From Paramyrothecium sp. XJ0827 (Eukaryota; Ascomycota; Sordariomycetes; Hypocreales; Stachybotryaceae): DNA of 64,000 bases. The DNA lies in assembly GCA_020881915.1 (NCBI GenBank), contig JAJFPB010000007.1, positions 3,224,001-3,288,000 on the forward strand, in the 5' to 3' direction. The position numbers were made by a program, and so were the translations under genes. Below, piece after piece: positions 23,342 to 33,832 of the stretch; position 1 is the first letter of the stretch, and every line of letters begins with the position of its first letter. Under the pieces are notes generated by a model. That model searched no databases. It saw nothing but the letters and a program-made list of their open reading frames with translations, and was not told the origin of the DNA.

Positions 23342-23968
23342 CTACATGACCGTGGAGGCCAGGAGGCGTTGTTCCACGTCGTCCATCATTCCATCCATGC
23401 GCGGACCTTCCATGCCCTGCAGCCTGGATTCGATGGCTTGGAACCGCGGCTCGTAGCTGCCTGCTCTGGCCTCGAGGTTTTCCATCCGCTTCTCGATAAG
23501 ATCCAATCGCTGCTCGATGCGCATCAAGCCCTGCGCCATGTCGTGGCTCAAGCGATCCAGCTTATTGGTGAACGACCGGATGGAGGTAGCGAGCGGTGCA
23601 TTCTCTTGGCCCGGTGTGCCAGTAGGAACTCGAGGCTCATGATTATGGCGCGCTTCCTGGACGGCGAACCGCCACTGGTTTCCCAGCTGCACCTCGCAGA
23701 CGGCTTTGGCGCGGAAGGGGCAGTCGATCTTGCGCGTGGACGGATTCCTCTTCTTGGCGGTGCTGTTGTACTTGACACCACCTCGGTCGCAGACTAGGTC
23801 ATAGCGGGTGGGTTTGCCATCGCGGTAATTGGACGCGCGTAGCTTGACGATGCCGTAGCCTTGGTCTTTGGCGACGCGCTGGACCGAGGACATGAGATCC
23901 TCGAAGTTGCGATAGATGCCCTCCGGCGGGGCTAATAGTCCCGGTGGAGGTGGTGTATTCGGCATCAT
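23342..23968 (-). CDS. FAR1-like DNA-binding domain protein with coiled coil
   Basis: This is a single-exon gene of 208 aa from the ATG at 23966-23968; the frame extends 15 nt further only to a GTG. Residues ~15-115 form a FAR1/WRKY-GCM1-type zinc-binding unit: YGIVKLRASNYRDGKPTRYDL, then CDRGG, KIDCPFRAKAV and the closing HNHE. This is the N-terminal DNA-binding domain of Mutator-like transposases. The C-terminal ~90 residues have heptad-like repeats (LDRLSHDM, RLDLIEKRMENLE, FQAIESRLQGME) that should form a coiled coil. No transposase catalytic (DDE) domain is present in the frame or next to it, so this looks like a domesticated stand-alone DNA-binding protein. Its role is unknown; nuclear location is inferred. 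Confidence 0.83.
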   Translation of the reverse strand: MMPNTPPPPGLLAPPEGIYRNFEDLMSSVQRVAKDQGYGIVKLRASNYRDGKPTRYDLVCDRGGVKYNSTAKKRNPSTRKIDCPFRAKAVCEVQLGNQWRFAVQEARHNHEPRVPTGTPGQENAPLATSIRSFTNKLDRLSHDMAQGLMRIEQRLDLIEKRMENLEARAGSYEPRFQAIESRLQGMEGPRMDGMMDDVEQRLLASTVM

Positions 23969-25088
23969 GGAGAAGTCGGCCACGGTGGCGGTTGGAGAGG
24001 GGGAGGCAGCGGCTTGCTGAAGGAGGTTTAAAAATGAGAGATAGGTAGGGGGGAAGCTTGAGAGGAAGAAGAGGTTGCTTCCTTTCTTTGGCGACGATGG
24101 TCAGAGGGGCGGAACGGCGGATTCTTGTAGGGCAACAGGATAGGTAGCTGGTGTTGGTTGGCCGTTGTATAAGGTAGGTCATAATCGAAAGGCTGGGCTG
24201 TAAGGATTTTTCCAATCCGCACTGTTACCGGCAGCTTAAGGTTTGGGTGATGTTGATCCGGTCCGAGCGCTACCGGCCACTTACAGGCTGAGCTGCAGCA
24301 GGGATGCCACCGCCCCCAGCGCTGTCAACACCTCCAGAATAAGTACAAACGTACCCTCCCAACGACGTAATGGGACGCGGCTTGCAGTACCTCTGATTAA
24401 ACCCCGGCTTGCTGCATGCGTGACGGTCAATGAAGATGCATATAACATCATGCGTGTTTATGGATACCCAAGGTGCTGCACAGTACCGTGTACCTGGTTC
24501 AAATTGCTACGAGGTCTGATCCATGTCATTGCTTTGCTTTGTTTTGGCCCCCGAGTCTGTTGTCTGTTGGCTCTGCGGAAGCATCTCCCTGGCAGCTACC
24601 TTGCTGCACGTGACAGCCTGGCAGTGCCGACGAGGTACAGAGCCAGGTACCTTACACAAAGCACTGTGAGTTTGACTACCTTAGTTCACTTGCGAATTTC
24701 AACAAGGCACTTGGGAATTCGGTTACAGGATCCGATTCTTTCTTTCAGATGAATCTCATTTCAGAAAAGATCCAAGACAGGAGAAACGTTGTTTCTGGTG
24801 CGCATTCCGCACGTGTACTGTGCGCGGCCAAAGGCGGCGTGTATTCAGCACCCCATCACAAAAGCAAGCCCGCCAGGGTCCCTCTGCCGGTCACCCCACG
24901 CCCGCCCTAGCATCAATCTAGATCTCGACGTCGCCTTCGCAGAACCCTTCTCACTTACACCTCGAAGCGGCCCGCACACACGGCTTCCCATCGCAACGCG
25001 GACTCGCTAGGTCATTAATCCCCTGTCAGGAGGCGTCCGCAATCTTGGTCACGGCCCGCGTCCTTGCCTACGCACCCTGCCCGCAGAT
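23969..25088. other. Intergenic region, divergent promoters
   Basis: This lies between the leftward FAR1-domain gene and the rightward small helical gene. A 169-codon frame at 24243-24752 (plus strand) has no domain and I do not accept it. CACGTG E-box cores occur near 24604 and 24808. Confidence 0.45.
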
Positions 25089-25582
25089 ATGGCTGAGACG
25101 GCCAGCGAGGGAGCCTGGGACGAGGCCCGATTAGAGGAGGCAATGCAGCGTCTCAAGCTTCTGCACATCAAGGTAAATCCGGCTACTGACAATCGTATGC
25201 AACTGAACCTGCGACTAACCTAGTCCTTGTCTCAGGTCAGAATGCTACGGGATACAATTCCCAAGATGATTGACCCATTGGTCCAGAAACAGCCATCTCG
25301 TACGCGAGCCCCTTCCCTTCCTCAGCCCCTTGCTCAAAGCTTCCACTCTGACAGCATCATGCAGCGGAAGTCATGTTTGCCACTTTCATGAAAGCGGTGA
25401 ATGACGCCCAGGCAGACCTTGCGCAGTTTACAGAGTTGATGAAGGACGAGGCCAGCAAAGAGATCTTTGCTCATGCTGAGAGCAGCCGGGGACAGAACCC
25501 TCTTGGCATCAAACCCTGGAGGCATAAGGACCATCCGGACTGGTTCAAGATGGATCCTGAAAAGCCTCCTGCCACTTCCTGA
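25089..25582 (+). CDS. Small conserved-looking helical protein, function not recognised
   Basis: Three exons, 25089-25172, 25236-25299 and 25365-25582, give 121 aa. The ATG at 25089 opens an acidic leader followed by a long helix (LEEAMQRLKLLHIKVRMLRDTIPKMIDPL) and a second helix (MFATFMKAVNDAQADLAQFTELM). The tail, NPLGIKPWRHKDHPDW, is Trp/His-rich. The composition and size resemble small helical subunits of multi-protein complexes such as Mediator, but I cannot assign it to one. Intron 1 has an alternative in-frame acceptor at 25223 that would add four residues; the branch site CTAAC is too close to it, so the acceptor at 25235 is preferred. The short exons and conserved-looking helices make this a real gene despite its size. 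Confidence 0.72.
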
Positions 25583-26313
25583 ACAGATTGCAGGTCACGG
25601 TATAACGTGCGTTGTTTGCGAAGCCAGCAGAGGGCCATTGTTAGATCGCCGGTCATACCAGATCCACTCAAACGGGGATACAATATGCTCCCCGGTGCAA
25701 GGTACAACGTCCAGGCCTGACTAATCTGGCAGAAGATGCACAACCGGGTCACTTTCGGGACAATTTGGTTGTTCCACCTCTCCGTTGCTTCGGCTCACCC
25801 CAGGACCCCCCGTCTTTCGTCCATGATCACCCAGGAGACTAGGTGTGCGCACAAAGCGAAGACATTAGACATGTCACAAGTGCATGGATGAGTGGAGAAT
25901 TATCTACTGTAATAATAATAAAGCCTATTCTTTTAGAGACGGGCTCATTCAGTCTGAAAGAAGACGAGGTGCATGTAAAGTGGTGCGGTCAGCTCATACT
26001 CAACTCAGCACTACAGAACTGCCCATATGAGGAGTTGCAGTGAAACTGTGCCCCAAACCGTTAACTGTTTGAAAGTACGTACCTCGACTCCGTCGGTAGC
26101 AAAACGTGAGAATTACGGGCACCATCGGGTGTTATCATCACGTGATGATACGAGCCCGTGCAAGCCAACGCTAAGCCCCTGCCCCGCTCTGATTCGTCGG
26201 TTTAGCGGGCACAATCAGTCTTTCCACCCACACAAAATTTCACCAATTCTCGAAATTCCTCGTCCTTTGGTGAGATCCTCATTGCAACTAACTCAGCAGC
26301 ATCACCAGCAAAA
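25583..26313. other. Intergenic region, promoter of L34
   Basis: This stretch contains no gene. Its main feature is the CACGTG palindrome at 26133-26150 upstream of the ribosomal protein gene. Confidence 0.5.
26133..26150. promoter_or_regulatory. 18-bp perfect palindrome centred on CACGTG (Cbf1-type E-box)
   Basis: The sequence TATCATCACGTGATGATA reads the same on both strands and lies 164-181 bp upstream of the L34 start codon. The core TCACGTGA is the preferred site of Cbf1-type bHLH factors, which control ribosomal protein genes in some ascomycetes. Binding here is inferred. Confidence 0.6.
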
Positions 26314-26985
26314 ATGGCCCCCCAACGAGTCACCTACCGCCGCCGCAACGGGTGAGTGCCTATCCGAATTGCTTCGACGAAGACGACGTCGAAGGAATTA
26401 TCAAGTGCGCGCAGACCAGGACTGACCGGTATTTTCTTCACAGCTACAACACTCGCTCCAACAAGACCCGAGTGATCAAGACCCCCGGCGGCCAGCTGCG
26501 CGTTCTGCACATCAAGAAGCGCGGCACTGTCCCCAAGTGCGGTGACTGCGGCTCCAAGCTCATCGGCGTAAGTGCGATCCGAAACCTCGACGACACGCTC
26601 GCGGCAGTCTTCGAAGCGACATGATCAGAGGGGGGGGACCTGGCTCTTGGGGAAGGAGGCAAACCGGCGTCAAGCATCTTGTGGTGCTCCGTCTCCCAGA
26701 GAGTGCAACGTGCTCCCTCGCATCACGCTTGGAAAAGGCTGCCGATGACCGTCGGCGTGTACTACGAAAGCAAAACAAAACTGACCAGTCCTTTAGATCC
26801 CCGCTCTCCGCCCCCGCGAGTACTCCCAGATCTCCAAGCCCCAGAAGACCGTCCAGCGTGCCTACGGCGGTTCCCGATGCGGTGGCTGCGTCCGTGACCG
26901 CATTGTCCGCGCCTTCCTCATCGAGGAGCAGAAGATCGTCAAGAAGGTGCTGAAGGAGCAGGAGCAGAGCCAGAAGAAGAAATAA
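26314..26985 (+). CDS. rpl34: 60S ribosomal protein L34 (eL34)
   Basis: Exons 26314-26351, 26444-26567 and 26797-26985 give 116 aa, the normal length for fungal eL34. The joined protein starts [20 protein letters not shown] and contains the zinc-ribbon cysteines CGDC and CGGC, followed by [20 protein letters not shown] and a Lys-rich tail. Introns are 92 and 229 bp; the first follows codon 13, a common position for the first intron of ribosomal protein genes. The protein is part of the large ribosomal subunit. The upstream palindrome at 26133-26150 is a likely control site. The 229-bp second intron is long for this window and could hold a small RNA, but I see no box C/D or H/ACA signature I trust. 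Confidence 0.97.
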
Positions 26986-27542
26986 GCAAATCAATTCTCG
27001 ACTGACGGTTATTGGCTTTCTGCGCGGGAAGGGCAAGGAATCTCGGGGCCTGGGTTCATTGCTTTGGTGTTCAATAGGGCAAAAGGAATTGCATGATACA
27101 CGAGACCGGGTCGGAATGGCCGGTCCTCTGCTGTCTTTAGGACTGCCACCTCCTCTTGGTGATTGAAATGAGACAACATCAAGCGGGCGTCGATGGAAAA
27201 GTTTTGTTGGTGATGTGTGTGACGTGGCAATTCGCTGCAAATGGCCCAGGCCAGCGGCATGTGGCTCGGCCGTGAGTCTTGTCTATGGAGAAAATTTCAA
27301 TTCTTCCTCAAATGGCAGAATTTTGATGTCTTGATGTCCGTCCATCGTAGTGTGTTGTTCGTAGTGTTGCATGGGTGGAATCCTTGAGCCGCACATGCAA
27401 ATCAGTCATCCATGACGTGCCGAACCTCGAAATTTCCAGGCCCCGCGGTCATAGAATCATTTCCCATCCGCAAACCCATCCACGCCCAATTCCTTCCTTC
27501 TTCCTCCTTCCCAGACGCAATGCGAAACCAGTCAACATTGTC
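26986..27542. other. Intergenic region
   Basis: This holds the 3' flank of L34 and the promoter of the NDUFAF3-like gene. No other feature is visible. Confidence 0.5.
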
Positions 27543-28305
27543 ATGATGCGTAGCTTTGTTCGAACCTGCAACGGCCGCAGCGCCCTGCGCAACCTCACCG
27601 CGACGGTCCGGCCGGCGCCCAGATGCCTTGGCTCTCCAGCTTCTCAGTCTCCTCTGCAGCCATCCTTGCGGCCATCCTTGCGGCCGTTCCACACGAGTTT
27701 AGCCCTGCGAAAACGACAAGATGTTCCAGACCACCCTCCGCCGACGAACTTCAGCGAAATGGACGTGCTGGGAAACACGCCGCCCCCTGCTACGTCCGTA
27801 GACGTGTGTATGTCGGACGGCTTCGGGCTCAACAGCGGAGTCACGATTACAGATGGCAACGGTGCACTGCTCGTCAACGGAGAAGCGTTTGTCTGGCGGC
27901 CGTGGGAGGCCAAGGGCACCATGGAACTGGCCAACAAGAAGGGCCAGTTCGAGCTCCCCGCAGAGGCCTTCGGACTGTTTGACCTCGTATGGCCAAGGCC
28001 AGGTACGTCGGCACAACCCTGGAGTGCTCAAGCGAGCTCTGCCAACTGGACGGAACGCATGGTATGGAATCAAACTAGCTAACCCTGCCGCAGACCTGCT
28101 GATCATCGGCGTCGGAAAGTCGAACATGCCTCTCAGCCCTCAGACGAGGAAGCACATCTCAGACCTAGGTATGCGCGTTGAGATGCTCGACACGAGGAAC
28201 GCTGCGTCACAGTTCAACTTGCTAGCTACAGAAAGAGGAGTCGCGGATGTTGCGGCGGCATTGATACCCATCGGCTGGAGGGAGGGTGTTGGGGCAAAGG
28301 ACTGA
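27543..28305 (+). CDS. NDUFAF3-like mitochondrial complex I assembly factor (DUF498/Mth938 fold)
   Basis: Exons 27543-28002 and 28094-28305, joined over a 91-bp intron, encode 223 aa. The first ~55 residues are rich in Arg, Ser and Leu without acids (MMRSFVRTCNGRSALRNL onward), a typical mitochondrial presequence. The core has DGFGLNSGVTI, FVWRPWEAKG, the strand LLIIGVGKS and GMRVEMLDTRNAASQFNLLATE, all hallmarks of the NDUFAF3/DUF498 family. This family helps assemble the membrane and Q-module arms of respiratory complex I. The DNA encoding the presequence contains a direct repeat (GCCATCCTTGCG twice near 27660-27683), giving a doubled Ser-Leu-Arg-Pro. The upstream frame to 27375 lacks an ATG, so the start is at 27543. 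Confidence 0.93.
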
Positions 28306-29697
28306 TTCTGCTTCAATGCATGGTATTTCTGTCATCCACAGTGTTTTGTAAGATACGTGTTTGAGCAAATGGGTTCCACAGGCGGTGTACGATACGGAAA
28401 TACAGCTTGCGACTGAATACTTGTATGTTCGCAAATGTTATGATTGTCTGCATGCGGAATGTTGTTTACTGGATTCGCTGGGGCCAAAGTAGCTGTGAAC
28501 TAGTCGCCAAAGCAGTTCACATCAAGTCATCAATATCGATAGACAGCACAAACTTCACACCAGGACTGTCATTTCATCTTAAGGAACGGAAGAGGTATTA
28601 TTAAGGATTTTTACAGAAATCATGGGAGAATAAAGACGTATTGGCAAGTCAAGAAGAGATTCCAGCAAGATGCAGAAAGCAAATGATTGTGTCTAGGGTA
28701 GCGCCACTGGCTTGATGCGGCAAACAAGTGCCGTTCCATGAGGTGGGTAATATAGTGCCGACTGTGAGTACCAGGCGAGTGCGTGGCGAGTGCGTAGCGA
28801 AAAAATACAGAATACAAGCAAATTGTTGCAATTAAAGCATTCAAAAGACCATAAAAATCATGTTACAAAGGGGTTGTGTTTATCCTCTCACTTAGTTCTT
28901 TCACATCTAGCCCTTAAAGATAAGGTATGATAGAAGCCACTGTACATTTGATATCTTAAAAGTGACTTTATGGTCTTGCAGTCTGCGTTTTTTCTCGGTA
29001 CCTTGGGGATCTCTGCTCGTTCCCGGAAATCGCAAAGGGCGGGGCCCACCTGCCCAATGCTGCCAGGGCAAGCACCCAGGTGGATGTACTATGACGAATG
29101 GTTGGCCAGAGCTATTCGCTGCTTCTGTGCCGCTGCCGTAGCTTCGGTACCTCGACCTGAGCCACCACATCATCTCTCCCTCACTGCGACCGTCTGCAGC
29201 TCATGCGCCTTTGCTGTCCTCTCAGATCTACAGGGGAACAATACATCTCAGCTTCAAGTCCAAACCTCAACGCCGTCCTCTTTCGTCTTCTCACAACCCA
29301 GCCGGATTCGATTTTGCTCAGTACTTGGGGCTCGCCGGACGCTCTTTCGTTGCCCTCGTTGGGCGGCACAGGAGGCTGGTCGCACCTGGACGCTGAGTGG
29401 CATATCCGAACGGAGCATTCCTCAAATTTGCTTTTTCCTCTTTTTCCTCTTTTTCCTCTTCTTCCCTTCTGTTCTTTATCCTTGAATCTGATACCCACTT
29501 GTTCCTCTATCTCTTGATTCTTGCTTGCCGATACTTCACTTTATCTTAAACCCAACCATCCTTGGCCAAATCGCACACTATTGGAGAACGGTCGCGGACG
29601 CTGTTAAGAAGGGGGAAAACACAACCAAAAAACCCTCGACCTGGGACTTCTCGTTTGACCGGCTTCACAATAACCGCTCACCAGCACCTCAGTCCGC
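28306..29697. other. Intergenic region with pyrimidine repeat before the fusion gene
   Basis: No gene is supportable. A 9-nt unit, TTTTTCCTC, is repeated three times at about 29431-29462, inside a pyrimidine-rich leader about 240 bp upstream of the next ATG. Confidence 0.5.
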
Positions 29698-31593
29698 ATG
29701 GCAGCAAATTCTGAGGCTCAGCCCAAGGCCCCGGCGATCATCACTGACCCGCATGAGTCAGACCCCCCTCTTCTAAAAGACCACTCGCAGTTCAGGTCCT
29801 TCACGACCAGTCGCGCTGTGTATCCGGAGATTCGTGTGTTCTTTCGGCAGCATACGAAAGCCGATGAGTTGCCAAGAACACCGGCTCCTCTTCCCTTGCT
29901 GGTCTGCATTCCCGGTCTCGGTGGCTCGGTGGCCCAATTTCATCCCTTGCTGAGCAGCTTGATTGACTTGGCACCATGCCTGGCCATCGATCATCCTGGA
30001 GGGGGCCGCTCCAAATATGCGCCAACCGAATGGGAGGCTTACACGACGGAGGCTTTGGTGGAGCTGTATGAGACCATCATTGAGGATTACCGGGACGCTG
30101 CAGCCGGACAAACGGTCGTTCTCATCGGCCATAGTATGGGAACCTCTCTAGCAGCATGGCTGGCCAACCCAGACTCACCTCACAAAACCAACCTGGCGAG
30201 ACACGTAGTCGGTCTGATAGCGATTTGTCCAGTAGCTGGCCCGCTTGACGAAACCAAGACTACCTGGGCTAAGAGGCTCTGCTGGGTCCCGGGTTGGCTA
30301 TTTGATCTCTGGCGTACTTGGGATGGCCACGGTGGACCCAACAGCCCAAGCGTTAAGCGTTTCGTGGGCGAAGAGGCAGACCCAGAACTGCGGAACTTGC
30401 AGTACCGTTTCAACCAGCAAAGTCGAACCCCCGTTTGGAGGCGAATGGCGTACGGAGCTCTGCCAACTTATGAAAATGGCCGCGCCGTTGGCGGTCTCCC
30501 GGGACTGGAGATGTGGGCTACCCTGCAAATACCAGTCTTTCTTATTGCCGCCCAGAATGATCACGTAGTACCAGCTCTTGAGGCGGAGAATATTGCGAAG
30601 GCCTTGAAGTACGAGAACTTTTCGCAAAGCTCTCCGAGTCCGGAACGGGATAATGAAGTTGTGGTGGACGCTGCTGCTCCTGTCAGCGTTTCGACTAAAC
30701 CTCGTGACCACGTTCCGCAGGCGATCGACGAGATAACAGCCGACGATTTTAGGAGCAAGCTGTCGGTCCCGAACAATGTGACTGACGATGACATTCACAA
30801 TGATCCGTCTACGCCCCTGGAGAGTCCTGCAGGGGTACCGGCGCAGCCTCGACATCCCCGAAGAGTGGTTCAGCTCTTTGTAGTACCAGCGCCGGCCACG
30901 CATGCCGTCCTCTATACGCCACGTTGCGCCCGAATCCTAGCCGGCCTCATATCGGACTTCCTAGGCCACAACATTACCGGCAGACTCTTCCTGGGCTGGC
31001 AATTGCAGTACCTCTCCCGAGAAGGGAAGTGGGATGTCAAAAACCTGGCGAAGTGGAAGTCCGTAGCGCCCGTGTCGGAGCCAATTGGACCTCAGAACGC
31101 CCCGATATTCAGAGCGATGAAGACGCTGCGCGAGGTTGACGAGGTCCATAGCCCTAAGGAGTTCTGCAAGAATTGGAGCCACGTCATAAAGGATGTAATT
31201 GACATATCCAAGGACCAGCCTGTCTATGATCCCCGAGGCTTGGAGCGCGCAGGCGTGCATTACCACAAGTTTCCAACCGTCTCAAAGGTCCCACCCGACA
31301 ACGAGGAGGTCGAGGCTTTCATTAAGCTCGTCGACTCCCTGCGCGCTGCCCAAAAGCACCGCGCGATCAAGGAGGCATGGGAGACGCCAGAGCAGTGCCT
31401 CATTGGCGTACACTGCCACTACGGCTTCAACCGTACGGGATACTTCATTGTGTGCTACCTCATCGAGCGGTGCGGTTTCTCGGTTAAGGATGCGATTGAG
31501 ACCTTTGCCAAGTCGAGGCCGAACGGCATTCGGCACTCGCACTTCTTGGACCGCCTTTACGTTCGGTATGATCTTAACCCGGCGGGGAACTGA
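29698..31593 (+). CDS. Alpha/beta hydrolase fused to an RNA-triphosphatase-like cysteine phosphatase
   Basis: This is one uninterrupted exon of 631 aa from the ATG at 29698. Residues ~40-430 form an alpha/beta hydrolase: CIPGLGGSVAQF (oxyanion strand), AIDHPGGGRS, nucleophile elbow IGHSMG with Ser146, AAQNDHVVP (acid) and PAPATHAVL (His near 403). An Asp/Glu/Ser/Pro-rich insert of about 90 residues separates the last two. Residues ~465-631 form a dual-specificity-type phosphatase with HCHYGFNRTG, giving Cys573 and Arg579 of the CX5R loop, and FAKSRPNGIRH downstream. The loop is nearly that of metazoan capping-enzyme and PIR1 RNA triphosphatases (HCxxGxNRTG). Fungal mRNA capping uses an unrelated metal-dependent triphosphatase, so this domain must serve another purpose. 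There is no signal peptide. Substrate and role are unknown. Confidence 0.9.
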   Translation: MAANSEAQPKAPAIITDPHESDPPLLKDHSQFRSFTTSRAVYPEIRVFFRQHTKADELPRTPAPLPLLVCIPGLGGSVAQFHPLLSSLIDLAPCLAIDHPGGGRSKYAPTEWEAYTTEALVELYETIIEDYRDAAAGQTVVLIGHSMGTSLAAWLANPDSPHKTNLARHVVGLIAICPVAGPLDETKTTWAKRLCWVPGWLFDLWRTWDGHGGPNSPSVKRFVGEEADPELRNLQYRFNQQSRTPVWRRMAYGALPTYENGRAVGGLPGLEMWATLQIPVFLIAAQNDHVVPALEAENIAKALKYENFSQSSPSPERDNEVVVDAAAPVSVSTKPRDHVPQAIDEITADDFRSKLSVPNNVTDDDIHNDPSTPLESPAGVPAQPRHPRRVVQLFVVPAPATHAVLYTPRCARILAGLISDFLGHNITGRLFLGWQLQYLSREGKWDVKNLAKWKSVAPVSEPIGPQNAPIFRAMKTLREVDEVHSPKEFCKNWSHVIKDVIDISKDQPVYDPRGLERAGVHYHKFPTVSKVPPDNEEVEAFIKLVDSLRAAQKHRAIKEAWETPEQCLIGVHCHYGFNRTGYFIVCYLIERCGFSVKDAIETFAKSRPNGIRHSHFLDRLYVRYDLNPAGN

Positions 31594-32097
31594 GATGGAG
31601 CTTTCGTAGGGTGGATTAGCAACTACCAGTACATATTTTCTGCCGAGTCTATATCGGCCAAACCAGGCTGAAGCGCGTCTCTGATATCATCAACTTCAGC
31701 ATTGGGAGATACACTTTTCTTTCTTTTTTCGTGTCAGCGGATTTACTGTTTACTGCAGTTGTTTAGGTCAAGTCGCCTAGCGGCACAAGGTTCAGGTTAT
31801 GCAAAAGGACGGCAACGGCAGCGGATCATGGTTTTTATAGTTTTAATAAGAATAACATTGGAACTGATATGCTGCGCCAGATGCGTGTCTATGCTCTTGT
31901 GATGCTCTTGTGATGCTCTTGTGATGTCGCACACTAACATGACCTTGCCCCCTTTAAGCCATACTAGATTCCCGTGATAATGACTCCCCCCTCATGCGCG
32001 GTCGCTAATTCCTGAACAGATGCGGCAAAAACACCATTTCCGATACAGATCTAACATTCTAATCCATCGAATAAAGAAAAAAAAAGACAACGACTTC
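31594..32097. other. Intergenic region between convergent genes, with a short tandem repeat
   Basis: This is the shared 3' flank of the fusion gene and the alkaline phosphatase gene. It contains three copies of an 11-bp unit (see 31891-31923) and no gene. Confidence 0.5.
31891..31923 (+). repeat. 11-bp tandem repeat, three copies
   Basis: ATGCTCTTGTG is repeated three times without change in non-coding sequence between convergent genes. It is a minisatellite-like tract likely to vary in copy number. Confidence 0.85.
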
Positions 32098-33832
32098 TTA
32101 CATAACGCCCTGGATGATACGGGGCAGGCTCTCTAGACCGATATCCTGCAGCCCCAGAGCCTTCAGGTCGGGCTTGCTCGTCTTCTCCTGGAGCTCCTTG
32201 GTGATTTCGTCGACGTCCACGTCAAGGTACTCGGCGAGGAACTTGCCAATGTCCGTGTTCTCGACGTTGCCGCGGATCTTCTCGGTGCCAGGCCCGCCGG
32301 AGCTGTAGACGTTGACGTCGACGGCGGAGTGGCCGTGGGTGCTCCAGCCGATATGAGCGCGGAGGGAGATCATGGCGGAGAAGAGGGTGAGGGCCATTTC
32401 GGGAGTCTCGGCGAGCTGTGACAGCTCTTCTTCCGTCGCGTCGGTGATGCCGAGACCGGGAACAATGAGCTTGTCATTGATCCAGGCGGCGAGCTTCTTC
32501 TTGGGAGGCGGAGTCGGTAGGGAGACCAGGTGCTCCAGCAGCTTGATGGCGAGGTGCTCGGCAGACGCGTTGGAGTTGGCGAGCACCTGGGGATACCAGT
32601 TGTACACGGGAAGGTGGCCAGGCTCTTGCAGGGCAGTGGCCAGGCCTCCAGTCTCGTGGTCACTGGTGGCTACAAGGATAGTCTCCGTGTCCGAGTTCTT
32701 GATGAAGTCGAGCACAGCCTGGAAGGTCTTGTCGTACTCGAGGACTTCGTGAACCTGGGCAGCGGGATCGTTGATGTGGCCGGCGTGGTCGATGCGGCTG
32801 CCCTCAATCATAAGGAAGAAGCCCTTCTCGCTCTTGGCAGTGGCCCTCTCAAGCGTGCGCAGAGCCGTCTTGGCCATCTCGCTGAGGCTGGGATAGACGT
32901 CGTTCATGTTACGCCTGTCCAGCTCGAAGGGGATATCAGTGCGCGCAAAGAGCCCGAGCAGTGGCAGGGTGGCCTCGTCACCGCCTTTGAGATCATCAAA
33001 GGCAGCGCGGTCGCCGGCGTAGGACCAGCCGTGCTTGTCCTGCGCCAGCTTGATCACGTCGACATCGTCGGCTCGGCAACCGCCCTCGGTGGTGTTGGGC
33101 AGGAAGAAACACCTGCCGCCTCCGAGGATGAGGTCAACGGTACGGCCAAGTACGCCCTCACCGACCTCCTGCAATGCGATCTCGTCCTCCATCTGTCTCA
33201 GCAGCACGTTGCTTCCGAAGCATGCTGGCGTCGCGTCGACCACATCCGTGGTCACGGTGAGACCAGTCACGTAACCAGCGCGCTTGGCTGCCTGAAGCAC
33301 AGTGCCACAGGGATCATAGTTGGGCAGCACAGAAATGGCGCCGTTGTAGGTCTTCTTGCCGCAAGAGAAGGCGGTCGCGCCAGCGGCGGAGTCGGTGACC
33401 AGACTTGAAGAGGACCTCGTGCGGCTCGATCCCCAGAAGTGCTTGTCCAAGGTCAGGGTGTCGGATATGGGGAGCCCGTCGACATGCTGGCGGAAGCTTC
33501 GCGTCAGGGACAGAGAGGCTGGACCCATGCCATCCGAGACCATGAAGATGAGGTTCCTCTTGGCGGCAGGTGTATGCCCGCCCGGGGTAGTCTGATGGGT
33601 GTGCTGCACCCATACAGCAATGACTATGACTGCGGCGGTCGCTATGAGGGCCCAGATGAAGAGGCCGAGCTCGCGGAGGCGTGAGGAACGGGCGGGAGGC
33701 TTGCGAGTGGTGTCGTCATTGGTGGCGGCGGCGCCATCGTGGGCCAGCAGCGGAGATTGTTCGGACGCCTGTGAATCAGTTGTTAGCATTCTGGCAAACG
33801 TGAGAAAGCGATGGCCGGGTGGTGCGCACCAT
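32098..33832 (-). CDS. Alkaline phosphatase, vacuolar PHO8-type
   Basis: The main exon, 32098-33768, encodes the whole enzyme. I favour an ATG at 33830-33832 forming a 3-nt coding exon, then a 61-bp intron (33769-33829, donor GTGCGC, branch GCTAAC), giving 557 aa starting MASEQSPLL. The simpler alternative is the ATG at 33787-33789 within that intron (563 aa). Near residue 35 a single membrane segment (LGLFIWALIATAAVIVIAVWV) makes this a type II membrane protein, as for vacuolar PHO8. Catalytic features are FMVSDGMGPAS (metal), VTDSAAGAT with the nucleophile Ser, MIEGSRIDHAGH and TSDHETGG, and STHGHSAVDV at the end. It hydrolyses phosphomonoesters in the vacuole. A CACGTG site at 34456-34461 suggests phosphate control. 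Confidence 0.95.

Noticed and set aside
24243..24752. 169-codon plus-strand frame
   Set aside because: There is no domain, no conserved-looking motif and no codon pattern like its neighbours; it is probably a chance frame in the divergent promoter.
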